Shown: piece after piece, positions 13,401 through 25,300 of the stretch
How positions within the stretch are numbered: the first letter of the stretch is position 1
Layout of the letters: each line of letters starts with the position of its first letter
Source: Burhinus oedicnemus
Taxonomy: Eukaryota > Chordata > Aves > Charadriiformes > Burhinidae
Direction: 5' to 3'
Assembly (NCBI GenBank): GCA_008921705.1
Contig: VFFE01009149.1
Location: 1,495,779-1,559,778, forward strand
DNA length: 64,000 bases
Notes under the pieces: model-generated
Told to the model about the DNA's origin: nothing
Seen by the model: only the letters and a program-made list of their open reading frames with translations
Databases searched by the model: none
Made by a program: the position numbers and the translations under genes

Positions 13401-15162
13401 AGCTTGACGTAATTGTTAGTGAAAATCTTCCCTCATTCAAGTAGCTTATATTAAGCTGACAGGTTTTCAAGAAAACACTTAATATCACGGTCAGTCTGTA
13501 AGCTGTTTGGAAAAGCAATCACTCCAGTGATTACAGTGTGCCAGAGGTTCAGAATAAGATATTGTGGCTCTGAAAATTGTGTCTCTGACTTTTTGAATTA
13601 GAGGAAATCCAGCGACACCTCAAAAAAAGCTTTTTTCCCCCCATAAGTCAGTAGTATGTTACAAGAAAGTGTCATGTTATTCAGAAACATGTTCACATAT
13701 TAAAGCATTTCTATTATCTTCTTTTATGACCAGAGCCCTGCACTTTGCCCCACACCCTAACAGCTGCTTTCTAGAACAGCTGTCTGTCACTGCAGGGTTC
13801 TCAGGTTGTCTGCCCTGACAGCCTTACATAAATATATAGCGCACTTCTCCTGTACACTCTGCAAGCCTACCAAAGACTTATAAACAGAAATCACTATTGA
13901 CTTTTACAGTCATATAAACTTTCTCCCATGCTTTTCCCCTTACCATCAGCAGATTATAAGGACGGACTGTCTTATTTTGCTAGAAATGACGTTGAAAAGA
14001 CCGGTTCTCAAAACTTATTACGCAGCAGATACACATGAACCGAAAAGCCTATTAACAACCTTGTTCTTGATGAATTGTTTTACAATTTCAAGAAACTCAT
14101 TCTTCCATAAGTGATGTGTTTATTTTTCAGCATGCTTTCCTAGGGGATTCACTGCCTATAATTGTATGTGTGTATCTCGTTAGCCAATACGTATTTTAAA
14201 TCTGTAGCAAATCGGACTAAATTTGTCAGAATGGTAGAGGTTTCAAAGACATTAAGGGTTTGAGTCAGTTGTCCATGCACAGATGCCTAGTAACACTTAC
14301 TAGGGCATTTGAGAAATCAACATGGCTTTGGCTGACATCACACAAGACCTAAAAAACTCTTGCAACCTCTTTTTTTGCTGAGGCAGCTGGTGTTCATTTG
14401 ATATATAAAATAGCACTTGATACATATGTATGGGAAGCGTACTCAGGTCCTGCATCTCCTCTGATCATCAGGGAAGCTTAGATAAAGTACACATGTAGAT
14501 ATTTTTCTGTAAGCATCTAAGGTTTCTTAAGCTCAAGGTGAATCTCACACAAAGTTTCTGTACGTTTCACAAAAATATGTTGACAGGTAGAGTGCAGGTT
14601 GAAGTTTGAGCTCTACCTAAACTTGAGTGCAGAGGATCAGTGCAGCAAAAAGTGAATCCCCTCCTGCGTTGATTATCTGACGTCATGTAAAGTTATGCCT
14701 TATAACCTTAACTGCAAAATCGAGTGCTTAAGTAGGGACCAGATAATGATATAGCCTTAATATGGCACAGTTAGCAACACAAATAATTACAGCTTCACTA
14801 AACTGTCTTCCTTATGTCACTTCAGCAACAGAACACAACTTGTTATTTGAGTCTTGGTATTTTCTTCATTTCTAGTCGTAAATGGTTGAGCGGGAAGATG
14901 GACTTGGTGACCTCTCAAAGCTTTTTCCAGATAATTTTTTCTGTAATTCTTCACCTTGGCTGCTATGGTCATCATAGGACCCCATTTTATTCAGCTCTTT
15001 CTGAATTGAGCATATTTCAAGAAATTATTTTGAGTGTGTTTTCCTTTGCTGTCCTATTCTTCCTTCCCTTTCCCTCTTCAGAAGTACTTTCAGACCACTG
15101 GTGTAATTACAGACTATCATCTAGCCTTCTTTCACCAAGGTGTCTTCTCCTCAGTTTAAGTC
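7403..15162. other. unique AT-rich sequence, no gene seen
   Basis: No transposon, RNA gene or convincing exon was recognised here. It contains a hairpin-forming inverted repeat (7817-7843) and A-runs of 15 bases at 11457-11471 and 14 bases at 11840-11853. The A-runs could be tails of old retroposed sequence, but nothing recognisable lies upstream of either. Open frames of 104-118 codons exist (for example 12082-12420 and 14814-15170) but have no domain or motif I can name. Confidence 0.55.
7817..7843. repeat. inverted repeat, 11-bp arms with 5-nt loop
   Basis: The arms TACTATATTGT (7817-7827) and ACAATATAGTA (7833-7843) are exact reverse complements around the loop GTTGT. The DNA could fold as a hairpin. 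No U-run terminator or transposon end accompanies it, and no function is claimed. Confidence 0.8.
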
Positions 15163-15676
15163 TGTTGTAGCTGAACCCCAGTCAGCAGCTAGGACCACAG
15201 AGCCGCTCACTCATTCCCCCCCATCCTCCCACCCTGCCCCCCGCCCCAAGGAGATTGGGGAGAAAAGGGAAAAATAAAAAGAGGGGAAAGGGAGAAAGAA
15301 AACCCTCATGGGCTGAGATAAAAACAGTTTAACAGAAACAATAACATAAGAGGAAAAATAACAATAATAATAACGACACAGGTCACCCTCACCCCAGTGA
15401 ATTGGCACCATTCTGAGCAGTGATCTGGATTCCCAACGCCGCCCTCCTCCCTCCCCTGGCTAACCCCCATTTATATACTGAGCATGACACCCATGGTATG
15501 GAATGTTTCATTGGCTGTTCCATTGTTCTGTCTATACTTCTATGGGAAGCTGAAATAAGTCCTTGAATAGTGTAAACATCACTTAGCAACAACTAAAACC
15601 AATAGGTATTATTGACACTCCTTTCAGAGCAATCACTAGAAAGAAAATTAACTCTTTCCCAGCTGAAACCAGGACA
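15163..15676 (-). mobile_element. avian endogenous retrovirus solo LTR, minus strand
   Basis: Read on the minus strand, the element begins TGTCCTGGTTTCAGCTGGGA at 15676 and ends in CA at 15163, giving the TG...CA boundaries of an LTR of 514 bp. A TATA-like AGTATATAAATGG lies near 15470, followed by a GC-rich 5' UTR-like part, an ATT-rich stretch (the ATA/AAT repeat at 15361-15375 on the plus strand) and a C/G-rich end. From memory this matches an LTR type that is common in birds and usually classed with ERVL/ERVK-like elements; I cannot name the exact subfamily. No gag, pol or env sequence adjoins it, so it is a solo LTR left by recombination. I see no clear target-site duplication (flanks AAGTC and ATGTT), which suggests age or slightly wrong ends. 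Confidence 0.8.
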
Positions 15677-17039
15677 ATGTTACAGCTTGAAAAATCTGCG
15701 TCTCATCTATGACTCCGTTTATCCATAACAAATTGTTTCCCTTCCTTATGACTTAAAAATGGGGGACAGACTAAGAATATGCATAATGAGAATTCAGCCT
15801 ATGTTATTTGCTTTAGTCCTTCAAGACAATTTGAATGTTTTTAACGTGCACTCAGGTCTAACAAATTTAAGGCTTGTAAAATCCATTTACATTTCTTGCC
15901 TTCAGTCCAAAACTTCATCCAGGTTAAGCTTTGGCTCTCAAAGTGTTCTGCTTAGCTGTAGATTGACTGGGGAACAGTGTTACACAATTTGCAGTTTAAT
16001 ATTGTGATCCAAGTGAGCAAAATCACATTTAAGTGCTAGTTGGGATAATCTAGCAAAACAACAGGGCAGTATTTCACCAGCTTCCTGTTTCAATTTCCTG
16101 AAGATAAATGGTTCATTTTTGTAAAGAAAAGTTGTCAGTTGGAACAAAAAGGGATTTGAAAGATCTCTGTCTCTGCCAGGTGTTATATTGGGCAGTGAAT
16201 CATAAATATAATTTAATCCTTACCCACATAGTGTTACTGAGAAACAGCTTGGGGTTGGATTTATGAATCTCCTTAACTACTTCTGCATCTAAGCTCCTGA
16301 ATTTGTAATCCCCTCACTGAGGAACTGTAGGTAGTGCAAATGGGATTCTTTTTATGTGTGTGTACTGTTTGTTGTTTAAATGCTTGTTAGCAGTTATTTG
16401 TTACTCAAAGGTAGGGCTGTTTTTACTCAGTTTTTATCTAGATTCCTTTTTAGAGCAGATTTTACAGAATACTCCCCTTTAACTGCTTCAAATAATTTGT
16501 TCCTGCTATTCCCTATATCAAAGGCTGTGACCTCACATTTTCTGTTGCCTATTACACTTTCAGAAATGCTTATTGAACATTCAGGTTTGAAACTGAAGGC
16601 ACAAATTTTACTTTGATAAAAATTTGGTAAAACTTCACAAGGCCCACGTTGAAGGGCAGGGAAGACCTTCCTCTCGTATCCATAGGTCCATCTTTCATGA
16701 TTTGCTGTTTATGGTGTCTTTCAAGTTGTGCTGCTCCCAAATCTACACTTCTACTTTTTCACTTCTTACCCTTTGGTATTCCCTATGCAAAATGTGTTCA
16801 TAACTGCTAAAACCAATTTTATGAAGTTAATTAAACAAAAATGTACAGTACAGAAAAATTATCCTTGCCCACAACAACTACCAGAACTTCATACATTTAC
16901 AACAATGCACTGTGTATCTGAAAGCTCAGCCAAGGCAATATAATATGTACTGAATCATATGTTTCGGAAAAAAAAACCCCTTGTTTTCTTTCAAGTTTTT
17001 CTGTGGAATATGGATTTGTAAAATCTTTTTTAGCTCGTA
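15677..17039. other. unique AT-rich sequence, no gene seen
   Basis: This is plain AT-rich sequence between two LTR-type elements. The longest open frame is 82 codons (15759-16007) and has no recognisable feature. Confidence 0.55.
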
Positions 17040-17302
17040 TGTTAAGGCTGTGGGCAGATGAATAGGTCATGGACTAGGCCCTGGCCTAAGGCTAAACCAG
17101 CTGAGCAGGATCTGAGAAACTACTGGACACAAAATGAGAAAACTGCTGTGTATAACAAACAACAGTGTGGGAACTAAAAATGTTACTTATAATGTCATAA
17201 AGAATAGCCGGATTGTACAGGTTGTTAAGTGGTTTTATGTGAGAAACAGCCAAACTTTATAGATAGTTGAAGGGGAATATCAGGGACTTTTCAGGTAGCA
17301 GA

Positions 17303-19257
17303 CAAAAGCCAGGATGGATGAACAAGGAGCTCCTGGACATACTCAAGGGCAAAAAGGAGGTCTACAGAGGGTGAAAGAAAGGACAGGTAGCCTGGGAGGA
17401 ATACAGAGAAATATAGGAGCAGCCAGGGATCAGGTTAGGAAAGCTAAAGCCCAGATAGGTTAAATCTGGCCAGGGACATCAAGGGCAACACGAAAAACTT
17501 CTAGAAGTATGTCAGCGATAAAAGGAAGACTAGGGAAAATGTAGGCCCTCTCCAGAAGGAAACGGGAGACCTCATCACCCAGGATATGGAAAAGGCTGAG
17601 GTACTCAATGACTTTTTTGCCTCAGTCTTCACCGGCAAGGGCTCTAACCATACTGCCCAAGTCGCAGAAGGCAAAGGCAGGGACTGGGAGAATGAAGAAC
17701 CACCTACTGTAGGAGAAGATCAAGTATGAGACCATCTAAGGAACCTGAAGGTACACAAGTCCATGGGACCTGATAAAATCCATCCGCGGGTCCTGAGGGA
17801 ACTGGCAGATAAAGTTGCTAAACTGCTTTCCATTATATTTGAAAAGTCATGGCAGTCTGGACTGGAAAAGCAGAAATATAACCCCCATTTTCAAAAAGGG
17901 AAAAAAGGAAGATCTGGGGAACTACAGGCCAATCAGTCTCACCACTATGCCTAGCAAGGTTATGGAGCAGATCCTCCTGGAAACTCTGCTAAGGCACATG
18001 GAAAGTAAGGAGGTGATCGATGACAGCCAACATGGCTTCACCAAGGGCAAATCATGCCTGACAAATTTGATGACCTTCTATGACGGGATTACAGCATTGG
18101 TGGATAAGGGGAGAGTAACAGATGTCATCTACCTGGGCTTGTGCAAGGCATTTGACACTGTCCCACATGATATCCTGGCCTCTAAATTGGAGAGACATGG
18201 ATTTGACTGATGGACCACTCAGTGGATCGCCGCACTCATAGAGCTGAGGTCAACGGGTTGATGTCCAAGCGGCATGCAGTGATGAGTGGTGTTCCTCAGG
18301 GGTCGGTACTGGGAGCAATACTATTTAACATCTTTGTTGACGATGTGGACGTAGGGACTGAGTGCACCCTCGGCAAGTTTGCCGACAATACCAAGCTGTG
18401 GAGAGCAGTCGACACGGTGGAGGGAAGGGATGCCATCCAGAGGGACCTGGACAGGCTTGAGGGATGGGCCTGTGCCAACCTCATGAAGTTCAACAAGGCC
18501 AAGTGCAAGGTCCTGCATGTGGATTGAGGCAATCTCATGCACAAATATAGGCTGGGCAGAGAATGGATCAAGACCAGCCCTGAGGAGAGGGGCTTGGGGA
18601 TGTTGGTAGATGAGCCAGCCAACATGAGCCAGCAATGTGCGCTCACAGCCCAGAAGGCCAACTGCATGCTGGGTTCTATCAAAAGAAGCGTGGCCAGCAG
18701 GTCAAGGGAGGTGATTCTGCCCTTCTACTCCACTCTCATGAGACCCCACCTGGAGGTGCAGCTCTGGAGCTCCCAACATAAGAAGGACCTGGACCTGTGG
18801 GAGTGGGTCCAGAGGAAGACCATGACGATGATCAGAGGGATGGAGCACCTCTGCTATGAGGAGAGGCTGAGAGAGTTGGTGTTGTTCAGCCTGGAGAAGA
18901 GAAGGCTCCAGGGACACCTTATAGCAGCCTTCCAGTATCTGAAAGGGGCCTACAGGAAATCTGGAGAGGGACTTTTTACAAGGACATGTAGTGATAGGAC
19001 GAGGGGTAATGGCTTCAAGTTGAAAGAGGGTAGATTTAGATTAGATCTCAGGAAGAAATTTTTCACTCTGAGGGTAGTGAGGCACTGGAAGAGGTTGCTC
19101 AGAGAAGCTGTGGAGGCCTGGAAATGTTCAAGGCCAGGTTGGATGTGGCTTTGAGAAATCAGGTCTAGTGGGAGGTGTCCTTTGCCGTGGCAGGGGGGTT
19201 GGAACTAGATGATCTTCAAGGTCCCTTCCAACCTAAACCATTCTATGATTCTATGAT
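17303..19257 (+). mobile_element. CR1 LINE, 5'-truncated, plus strand
   Basis: This is the longest CR1 copy in the window (about 1.95 kb). It starts inside ORF2, after the endonuclease domain, runs through the reverse transcriptase and C-terminal region, and ends in a 3' UTR closing with the octamer ATTCTATG twice (19240-19257). CR1 elements move by target-primed reverse transcription and are usually truncated at the 5' end, as here. The short 3' UTR with the phrase GGTTGGAACTAGATGATCTTCAAGG-type sequence is characteristic of the family. It appears to have inserted into an older LTR (17040-19520). CR1 usually makes little or no target-site duplication, and none is obvious here. Confidence 0.95.
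17763..19154 (+). pseudogene. CR1 ORF2 reverse-transcriptase remnant (broken)
   Basis: The CR1 ORF2 protein is an endonuclease-reverse transcriptase that copies the element RNA at the target site. Only the RT and C-terminal parts remain. Recognisable blocks in order: [14 protein letters not shown] (from 17763); NYRPISLT, then [15 protein letters not shown] and [10 protein letters not shown] in a second frame (17815-18210); [15 protein letters not shown] and KFADNTKLW (18210-18527); and the C-terminal region (18537-19154). The reading frame shifts near 17850-17880 and again near 18215-18245, with an in-frame TGA at 18208-18210 and another at 18525-18527. Motif A has lost its catalytic aspartate: YLD is read as YLG (codon 18136-18138). 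The FADD box is FADN (18378-18389). Two catalytic residues are therefore gone and the product cannot be active. Confidence 0.93.
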
Positions 19258-19520
19258 ACAGAGAAAGTATCAGAAATACCAAATAGTTGTCGCAAAACTA
19301 GGACCAATGGGGGAAAAGTAATTGGGGTTGTTGTTTATTTAGGAGATGACGAGGGTGTCAAAAAGAAAGACTTTGGGAGGGGTTAAAAAGAGAACAAAAG
19401 GGGTCACAAATCAAATCATAAGGCTGTTTGGGGGTCCCTGTCTGGCAGCCCTGCAGTTTGGAGCAAATCAATAAACCCATGGTTTCCACTGTGCTCGTAT
19501 CTGTCTTGTTTTTGCACTCA

Positions 19521-21691
19521 GAAGGGAGCTGGTGTCATGCCCACATCGGCAAAGGAGCCACAGCAGCTTTCCTCTTCATGCTATTAGGGAAAAACTGGAG
19601 GGTGCTACCTGACATCTTCACCCTTCCCCAGCCTCCTTTATCACCATGAACTTCCTCCTAACACTTGCACTTCCTGCAAATTTCATAAATCATGACTTTT
19701 TTATTGTTACACTTTTCAGTAAATTCTGTTTAACATATTGTTCCTTAATACCAGAGATTGCTCCTGTCTCTTCCTTGCTTCACTTTGAGGCAAAAAAGAG
19801 GGGGTGGTGAGCCAGTGGCTATGACTGAGTAAGGCAAATCTTGAGCATTTTGGTTAAGCTCAATTGCTGCTTCGCTTGGGATGTTCCAAGGTCTATGCTG
19901 GATCCTTAACATCCATTTTGAAATCAACCTGGAAGTGTTTCAGTTGAGGGGAGTGATCTTTCTGTTGTTCATTGTGTGAAAACAGAACTATTTTTAATAG
20001 GAAATTTCATTATGCAACAAATAGCCACAAATGAGGTCAGAATAAGGAGGTATACCTAAACCATTTATTTGCTTAGGAAATAACTCTTTTTGCCTGTTTG
20101 TATTTCTTGAGGACATTATTGGATACAAACTACCCACCAGCTGTGGATAGTTGTGCTCACAAAGTGAAGCAATTTGATAGTGTCCAGAGTACAGCCATTT
20201 AACTGTTCGAGGAGCCATTTCCTACAAGCTTATTTAAAGCTTAACATTTTAATGTGAGAAATGTCTGAAAGAACTACAGGTGCTGAAACTAAATTTAAAC
20301 CTGCTAGAAAACAGCATGAGATTTTTTCTCCTTTCTGTATTTCTTCGTGTAGACTAATGATTTAGAGGAAGGCCATGAGGGCTAATGAACACATGGTGGG
20401 ACTTTATATAGGATATCAAAGCTGGTGCAACCCACATACATCTAGCTCTAGCACTGTAACTCAGATCAGAAAAAAAGTATTTGATACTTTCTGGTTCAAT
20501 TGCTATAAGCTTAAAACTTGGAAGTGGCCAATGAAAGACACACTTCTGCTGTCTGAAAGAAGTTGCCTTTCATAACCACACCTGGAAATGTCAGACTATC
20601 CATGGGAAATTCACATCCCACTAGTCAGTGGAAATATGGAGTATCACTTGGTTCTTCACACCATTAGATTGTGACAGCTCTTCCCACAGCAGGCAGTAGT
20701 AGGCATGGTCAAAGATTGAAATATTGCAGTGAATAATAAAACTGAAGCAACTGTGGATTTGCCAACTTTCAGCAGTCAGTTGGGTAGCTTCTCATACAGT
20801 ATTAGTTATAATGTTCTTCTCTCCTATAAGAAAGGATGATCCTTGGTCACATTTTCAGTGATTTCTATACTAACAGGTCTGTACCTGTAGGATCTTGGAA
20901 CAAGTTTTGACAGTTACATGGGCCAAAGATATGACATATTGAGGGGTCATTCCCTGGTGCTCACAGGGGGCTGGTTGAAGCTTTTGCTTGTAGGAGCAGC
21001 AGGTTAGTGTTTCTCTGGGCTACCGTTGGCTTGTCATAAGGGAGGTATATATCTCTACCCAACTTCTCCCCAAAGCAATTGCTTTTGCTCACTGAACGCG
21101 TGAGATGCCTTTGCCTGAATGAGGGTCTAAGAAACCTGATGAAGAAAGAGTTGAGAAACAGATCTCAGTTTCTTTCAGGTTCACTTCCATGTTTCTCATG
21201 TTTCTCCATGTTTTTCTTCTCCAAAATGTAGGCTTTCTTTCAAGGGATGAGTAGATTCTTCTCTCTACCAAACATATATTGCCATATAACTACCCATGCA
21301 GTATTTATTCTGAATATTCAGTCCCAAAACTGTGCCTCAGGGATGGCTTCTTTGAGAAGACTGTTGGACTGAATCCTTGAACCTTGCCATTTTTCTCCCT
21401 TCCATTTTTTTTTCTTACTGCAATGAATAGATCAGTTATTAGTTTAGACATTAGTCTGTGATACATTTGCATGATCTCATATATAAACTTCCTGCTGCCA
21501 ATATACTATCCTTCATTTTAAAACCATTTTGTGGTCTCAGTAATTGCCAAAATATATCTCTGTTTTGCTGAGATCTGAGTATCTCTCCAGCCTATGCTGC
21601 TCTGAAAGCTATTAAAAATTCATTATCTGGATCAGTTAAAATTCATGTTGTGTACAAGAACTAAAAATATTCTACAAGTATTGGTAGGATA
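19521..21691. other. mostly unique sequence; first 100 bp may be ERV leader
   Basis: Bases 19521-19640 follow the LTR-like end and include the primer-binding-site-like TGGTGTCA; they may be a short remnant of ERV leader. The remainder is AT-rich with no recognised element or gene. Confidence 0.45.
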
Positions 21692-22330
21692 CTATGGAAT
21701 TGGGTTCCTATCTGGTTCTGAATGGAGGAATACAATGTAGCTGAGACAAAGAACCTCCGTCAAAGTACAGGAGCTTTCATAAGGAAACACCGCACCTGTA
21801 TGCTGTACAACTGCACATTCACAAAGCCAGTGGTGGAGCTGTTGCCGTGAAAATGTTGTAATTGGCCTCTCAGTTGACTTGTAGTTACCCAGCTGTGACC
21901 ATCTATGGGGAAAGGAGGTCTTAACAGTATTTGTGAGTGGTAGTTTATGGTCTTGCCTTGTATGCTGCATTACATATGGCTGCAAAAATGCTTTCAGTGT
22001 TTGTGCCCTAAGACTGAATTCAGAAATACAGCAGATTCCTGTCTCCACTGCAGGAGCTCTGAGTGATGCTAGACAGGTTGCATTATCTAGAGTGAGAAAA
22101 GCATTTTCTTGCATCTTTGGGGCCTTGGCATAGTTAGAAGAATGATCAGTTATTTTGAGAAATATCAAGGACAGATAACTACAGCTGAAGAACACCCTGC
22201 TGAAGAAGTACATCCCAAGTTTTCTAATTGTCACCCCTGTTGTGCAGTTATAATCACAAGCTTTTTGGCTCCTCCAGGATCTCAGCCCTTTGGGAACTAC
22301 CTTCAATCCATACTGAGGATTCAGTTGCAC
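21692..22330 (-). other. 212-codon open frame of unknown nature
   Basis: This is the longest open frame in the window outside known repeats. The conceptual product starts MQLNPQYGLKVVPKGL and is rich in Ser, Thr and Leu, with a hydrophobic run around residues 42-58 (FFSRVFFSCSYLSLIFL) and several scattered Cys residues. I recognise no domain, signal peptide or family. There is no CpG island, no clear splice context and no sign of a transposon edge. Plus-strand frames of 66 and 105 codons (21933-22133 and 22109-22426) overlap it, so the whole segment is poor in stop codons on both strands. It may be chance, an old unrecognised retroposed gene, or a decayed transposon. I do not call it a gene. 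Confidence 0.2.
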
Positions 22331-25300
22331 TTTTTAGGTTTTGACAATTTACTGTGTAGCAATACTTGCACCTTGAACAGCTCACTGTTGAATCTTGAGT
22401 TTGGTGTACTATTTGACTGGAATTGAGTTATAAAAAATAATTAATTCTATATTCATGTAGTAAAATTGCTACAATTGTAAATGCTGCTTTGCATAAGCCT
22501 TTGAGAATTTATGATCCTCATAGCAACTTTAACTCTTCTGTCTTTTATGTATATACCTGTACATAGTCTCAACTTTTATTCCTCAGTTTAACATACATGT
22601 ACAATGTTAAAACTGCTCTGAAAACAAATAGTATTAAATTTTCTGTCCTTTTTTTATCTTAAAAACCATAGCTATAGCATTGTTTGCCTTCTGCAGAGTG
22701 TTCTGAATTTCATTTTCTTAGCAAGAAGGCAAAGGAAAAATGTGTTTGATAGTTGTGTGGCCTTCTGCCCAGAGCACAGGAATTGTTTGATTAGTAGCAT
22801 TTTAAGATAACACACTCATTCTGCCATGAAGAGTAGTCCTTGACCAATTTTGCTGAGATATAATGTAGGAAGAGCATCTGCTTGCTTAGCAGAAACTTCC
22901 AGAACCAAAGGCTGAATTATTATCCTCTTCCTCACCCTCCCTCATACTCATTCTCTCCCCCCTACACAAACATACAAATGATTTCCTGTCATTTATCTTT
23001 ATTAATTCCTGTTTTCACTCTTCTACCCCCTCCTACATTCCTTTTACATGCACATGCACCTATACTTACAAATATGCATATATATATTTATTTGAACATA
23101 CATAAGACCTACAATGGATTGGTCCCTCTCCATATAGCTGATAGGACACTTTCAAAAAGCCCCACTTCCTAACAGGTATATTTTCTTTCAGTGGTAACTG
23201 GGCTCAAGAGAGAAGAGAAAGCCTAGAATTGAATATATAACAATATAAGTGATATAAATGTGAATTCCTAAGGTGATGGTTGAATGGAAGAGCGTATACC
23301 AAAATTAAGTTTCAGTTTGTCATAGAGAAACCTCTATGGAGAAAAACACTTAGAAAGAGCAATATGAAGCCAAAAAAATAAGGGAAAAGAAAGAAAATAA
23401 CTCAATTTTTAACAAGTTATTTAAAACTCTTCAAGGGAAAAGTCTTAATCTTTTCCTCTTGAATAAATAATGCGATATGGCAAGGACACCTGAAAGCTGA
23501 AATAGAACTGTAGCCAAGGAGAAAATATATCCTTTACCATGAAAGATATCCACCCACAGACAGTAGTGGTAACAACCAGTAAAATAAAGCTAAGGCTTAT
23601 AAAATACATAATTTCAGTCACGATTAATTATAAAAATTGAAAGAGAAGAATTTCTTGCAGCATGGTGAGGAGAATTTTCATTCCTTCTCAACATATTTGC
23701 CATAAAGGGCTCCCACACACTAATTAAATGTAGTATTTTTGTGGTTATTCTCCACACAGGAGGAGTTAATTTTTCTGTAGGCTTGGAACAAAGCTCTGCT
23801 TGGGCCTTCTGGTTCAGCAATACAAAGAATAAACTACTGCACTAGTTACCCCTTCTCTTCCACAGTATTCTGTCGGTTTGCATGTAATTTTATATTTTCA
23901 CCTGGCAACAGGAAGGATATGGTAAAGAGAGAATAAAGATGTACCTGGAGAAGTTCAGAGTGATATGAACATAAGTGGCAAGCGCTATTGACTTGAGTTC
24001 ATGAACAGTGTACACCATAATAGCCTTCCCTGTTTTGACTTCCCGGTCGCAATGATTCTTGCCTAATCTAAGAACCACCACGTGGTGGAAAGTCTTGTGA
24101 AACTCCTGTGATACTAAGGATTGTGCTTTTAAGCAATCTACCTTCTCACACGTATGAAATCTGGGAGTGAGGCAACAAAAGAGCAATTTATTTTTGTTAA
24201 GCAAAACCAAAGGAATGATGTCACGGATAAAGAACACATACCAGGCACTGTGACTGGTGAACCAGCAAAAATTAATACCTCATCAAAATACAAACAAATA
24301 TCTAGAACAGAAGAATCAAACAGTTAGAGATCAATATCTCTGAAAATATGAAAGGCAACCAGAATATTAAAATGGAACTTTCTTCGAATCTTCAAAGAAT
24401 GGGTCATAGGGAAAAGAAAAATGATGGGAAGGACAAAGCATGCCCCAACATACTTAATTGAATTAAAAGCTTTTCCTTAGCTTGGAAACTGAATAATAAA
24501 ATGTAGATAATGTCTACATCCTATGTAAAATTGAAATATGAGACCTGTTTTTGATGGCATATGTACAAAAGGAAAGTGAAACTGCAGGAATGTTTGCGAT
24601 TCATTTCAGCTTGGAAAGCAAGTCTTGAGGAGTGGTATCTCTGTAACAGAAACAGAGATCAGGCACCTGCAGCGTGATACAGAATTGCATATTCAGATCT
24701 CCTCAGAGATTCATGGTTCTAGAAACTCCACTTCTTGGAAAGAGGTGGGATTTGTTAAAAGGTTTTAGTTTGCATTCCAGGCACAGAGACTCTTGGGGGA
24801 TCCAGAATTAATCCCTACTAAGACTTCTCCAGGCAATGGAAGTGTCTCTAGTTCAGGGTGAAGTTTACAGATGGTGAACATGGCAAATGTGATTAAAATA
24901 TTCCAAATGCCTCAAGAGAAGAGAGCTGAGACAAAAAAAAAAATCAGATTTAGCAGTACACTTGATGTATATCATGCAGACAAATTAGGACAATGCCTGT
25001 CATGTTAGAAGGGAGAGAAAAATAGAGTGGATTGCCTGACCTTACATGAATTTTCAAGTGCACAGAGTAGGAAAAGAATTAACTACAAACCAAAAAGCAA
25101 GTGCAGTATTTATTAATACTGAATTATACACTAGGTATTCAATTCAGTTGCCCTAACACATGTACTTACCACAATTAGTGGATCTGAGTCATTCACACAG
25201 ACCTAGTAGACATAATGCAGGACCTGTGTGAGACATATCTTTCTACAGCAGCAGGTAGAAACCAAGCATCTATCCTACAACATAATAAAAGGCATTAAAC

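Larger units (their letters stand above)
17040..19520 (+). mobile_element. probable LTR interrupted by a nested CR1
   Basis: If the CR1 at 17303-19257 is removed, the flanks join into about 525 bp that begins TGTTAAGGCTG (17040) and ends GCACTCA (19520). The right part has a TATA-like TTAAAAA near 19383, an AATAAA polyadenylation signal near 19470 and a GT-rich stretch after it, as in an LTR R-U5 region. Nine bases past the end is TGGTGTCA (19530-19537), which matches the first eight bases of the tRNA-Leu primer-binding site typical of ERVL elements; the bases after it diverge. The composition of both flanks differs from the surrounding AT-rich DNA. The LTR assignment rests on these signals only; no retroviral coding sequence follows. 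The CR1 must be younger than the element it splits. Confidence 0.5.

Noticed and set aside
14814..15170. 118-codon plus-strand frame with hydrophobic runs
   Set aside because: It ends at the LTR border, has no recognisable motif, and lies in T-rich DNA that naturally gives Phe/Leu/Ser-rich translations.
18296..18682. 128-codon minus-strand frame within the CR1 at 17.3 kb
   Set aside because: It is the antisense of the CR1 reverse-transcriptase region. The real coding strand is plus.
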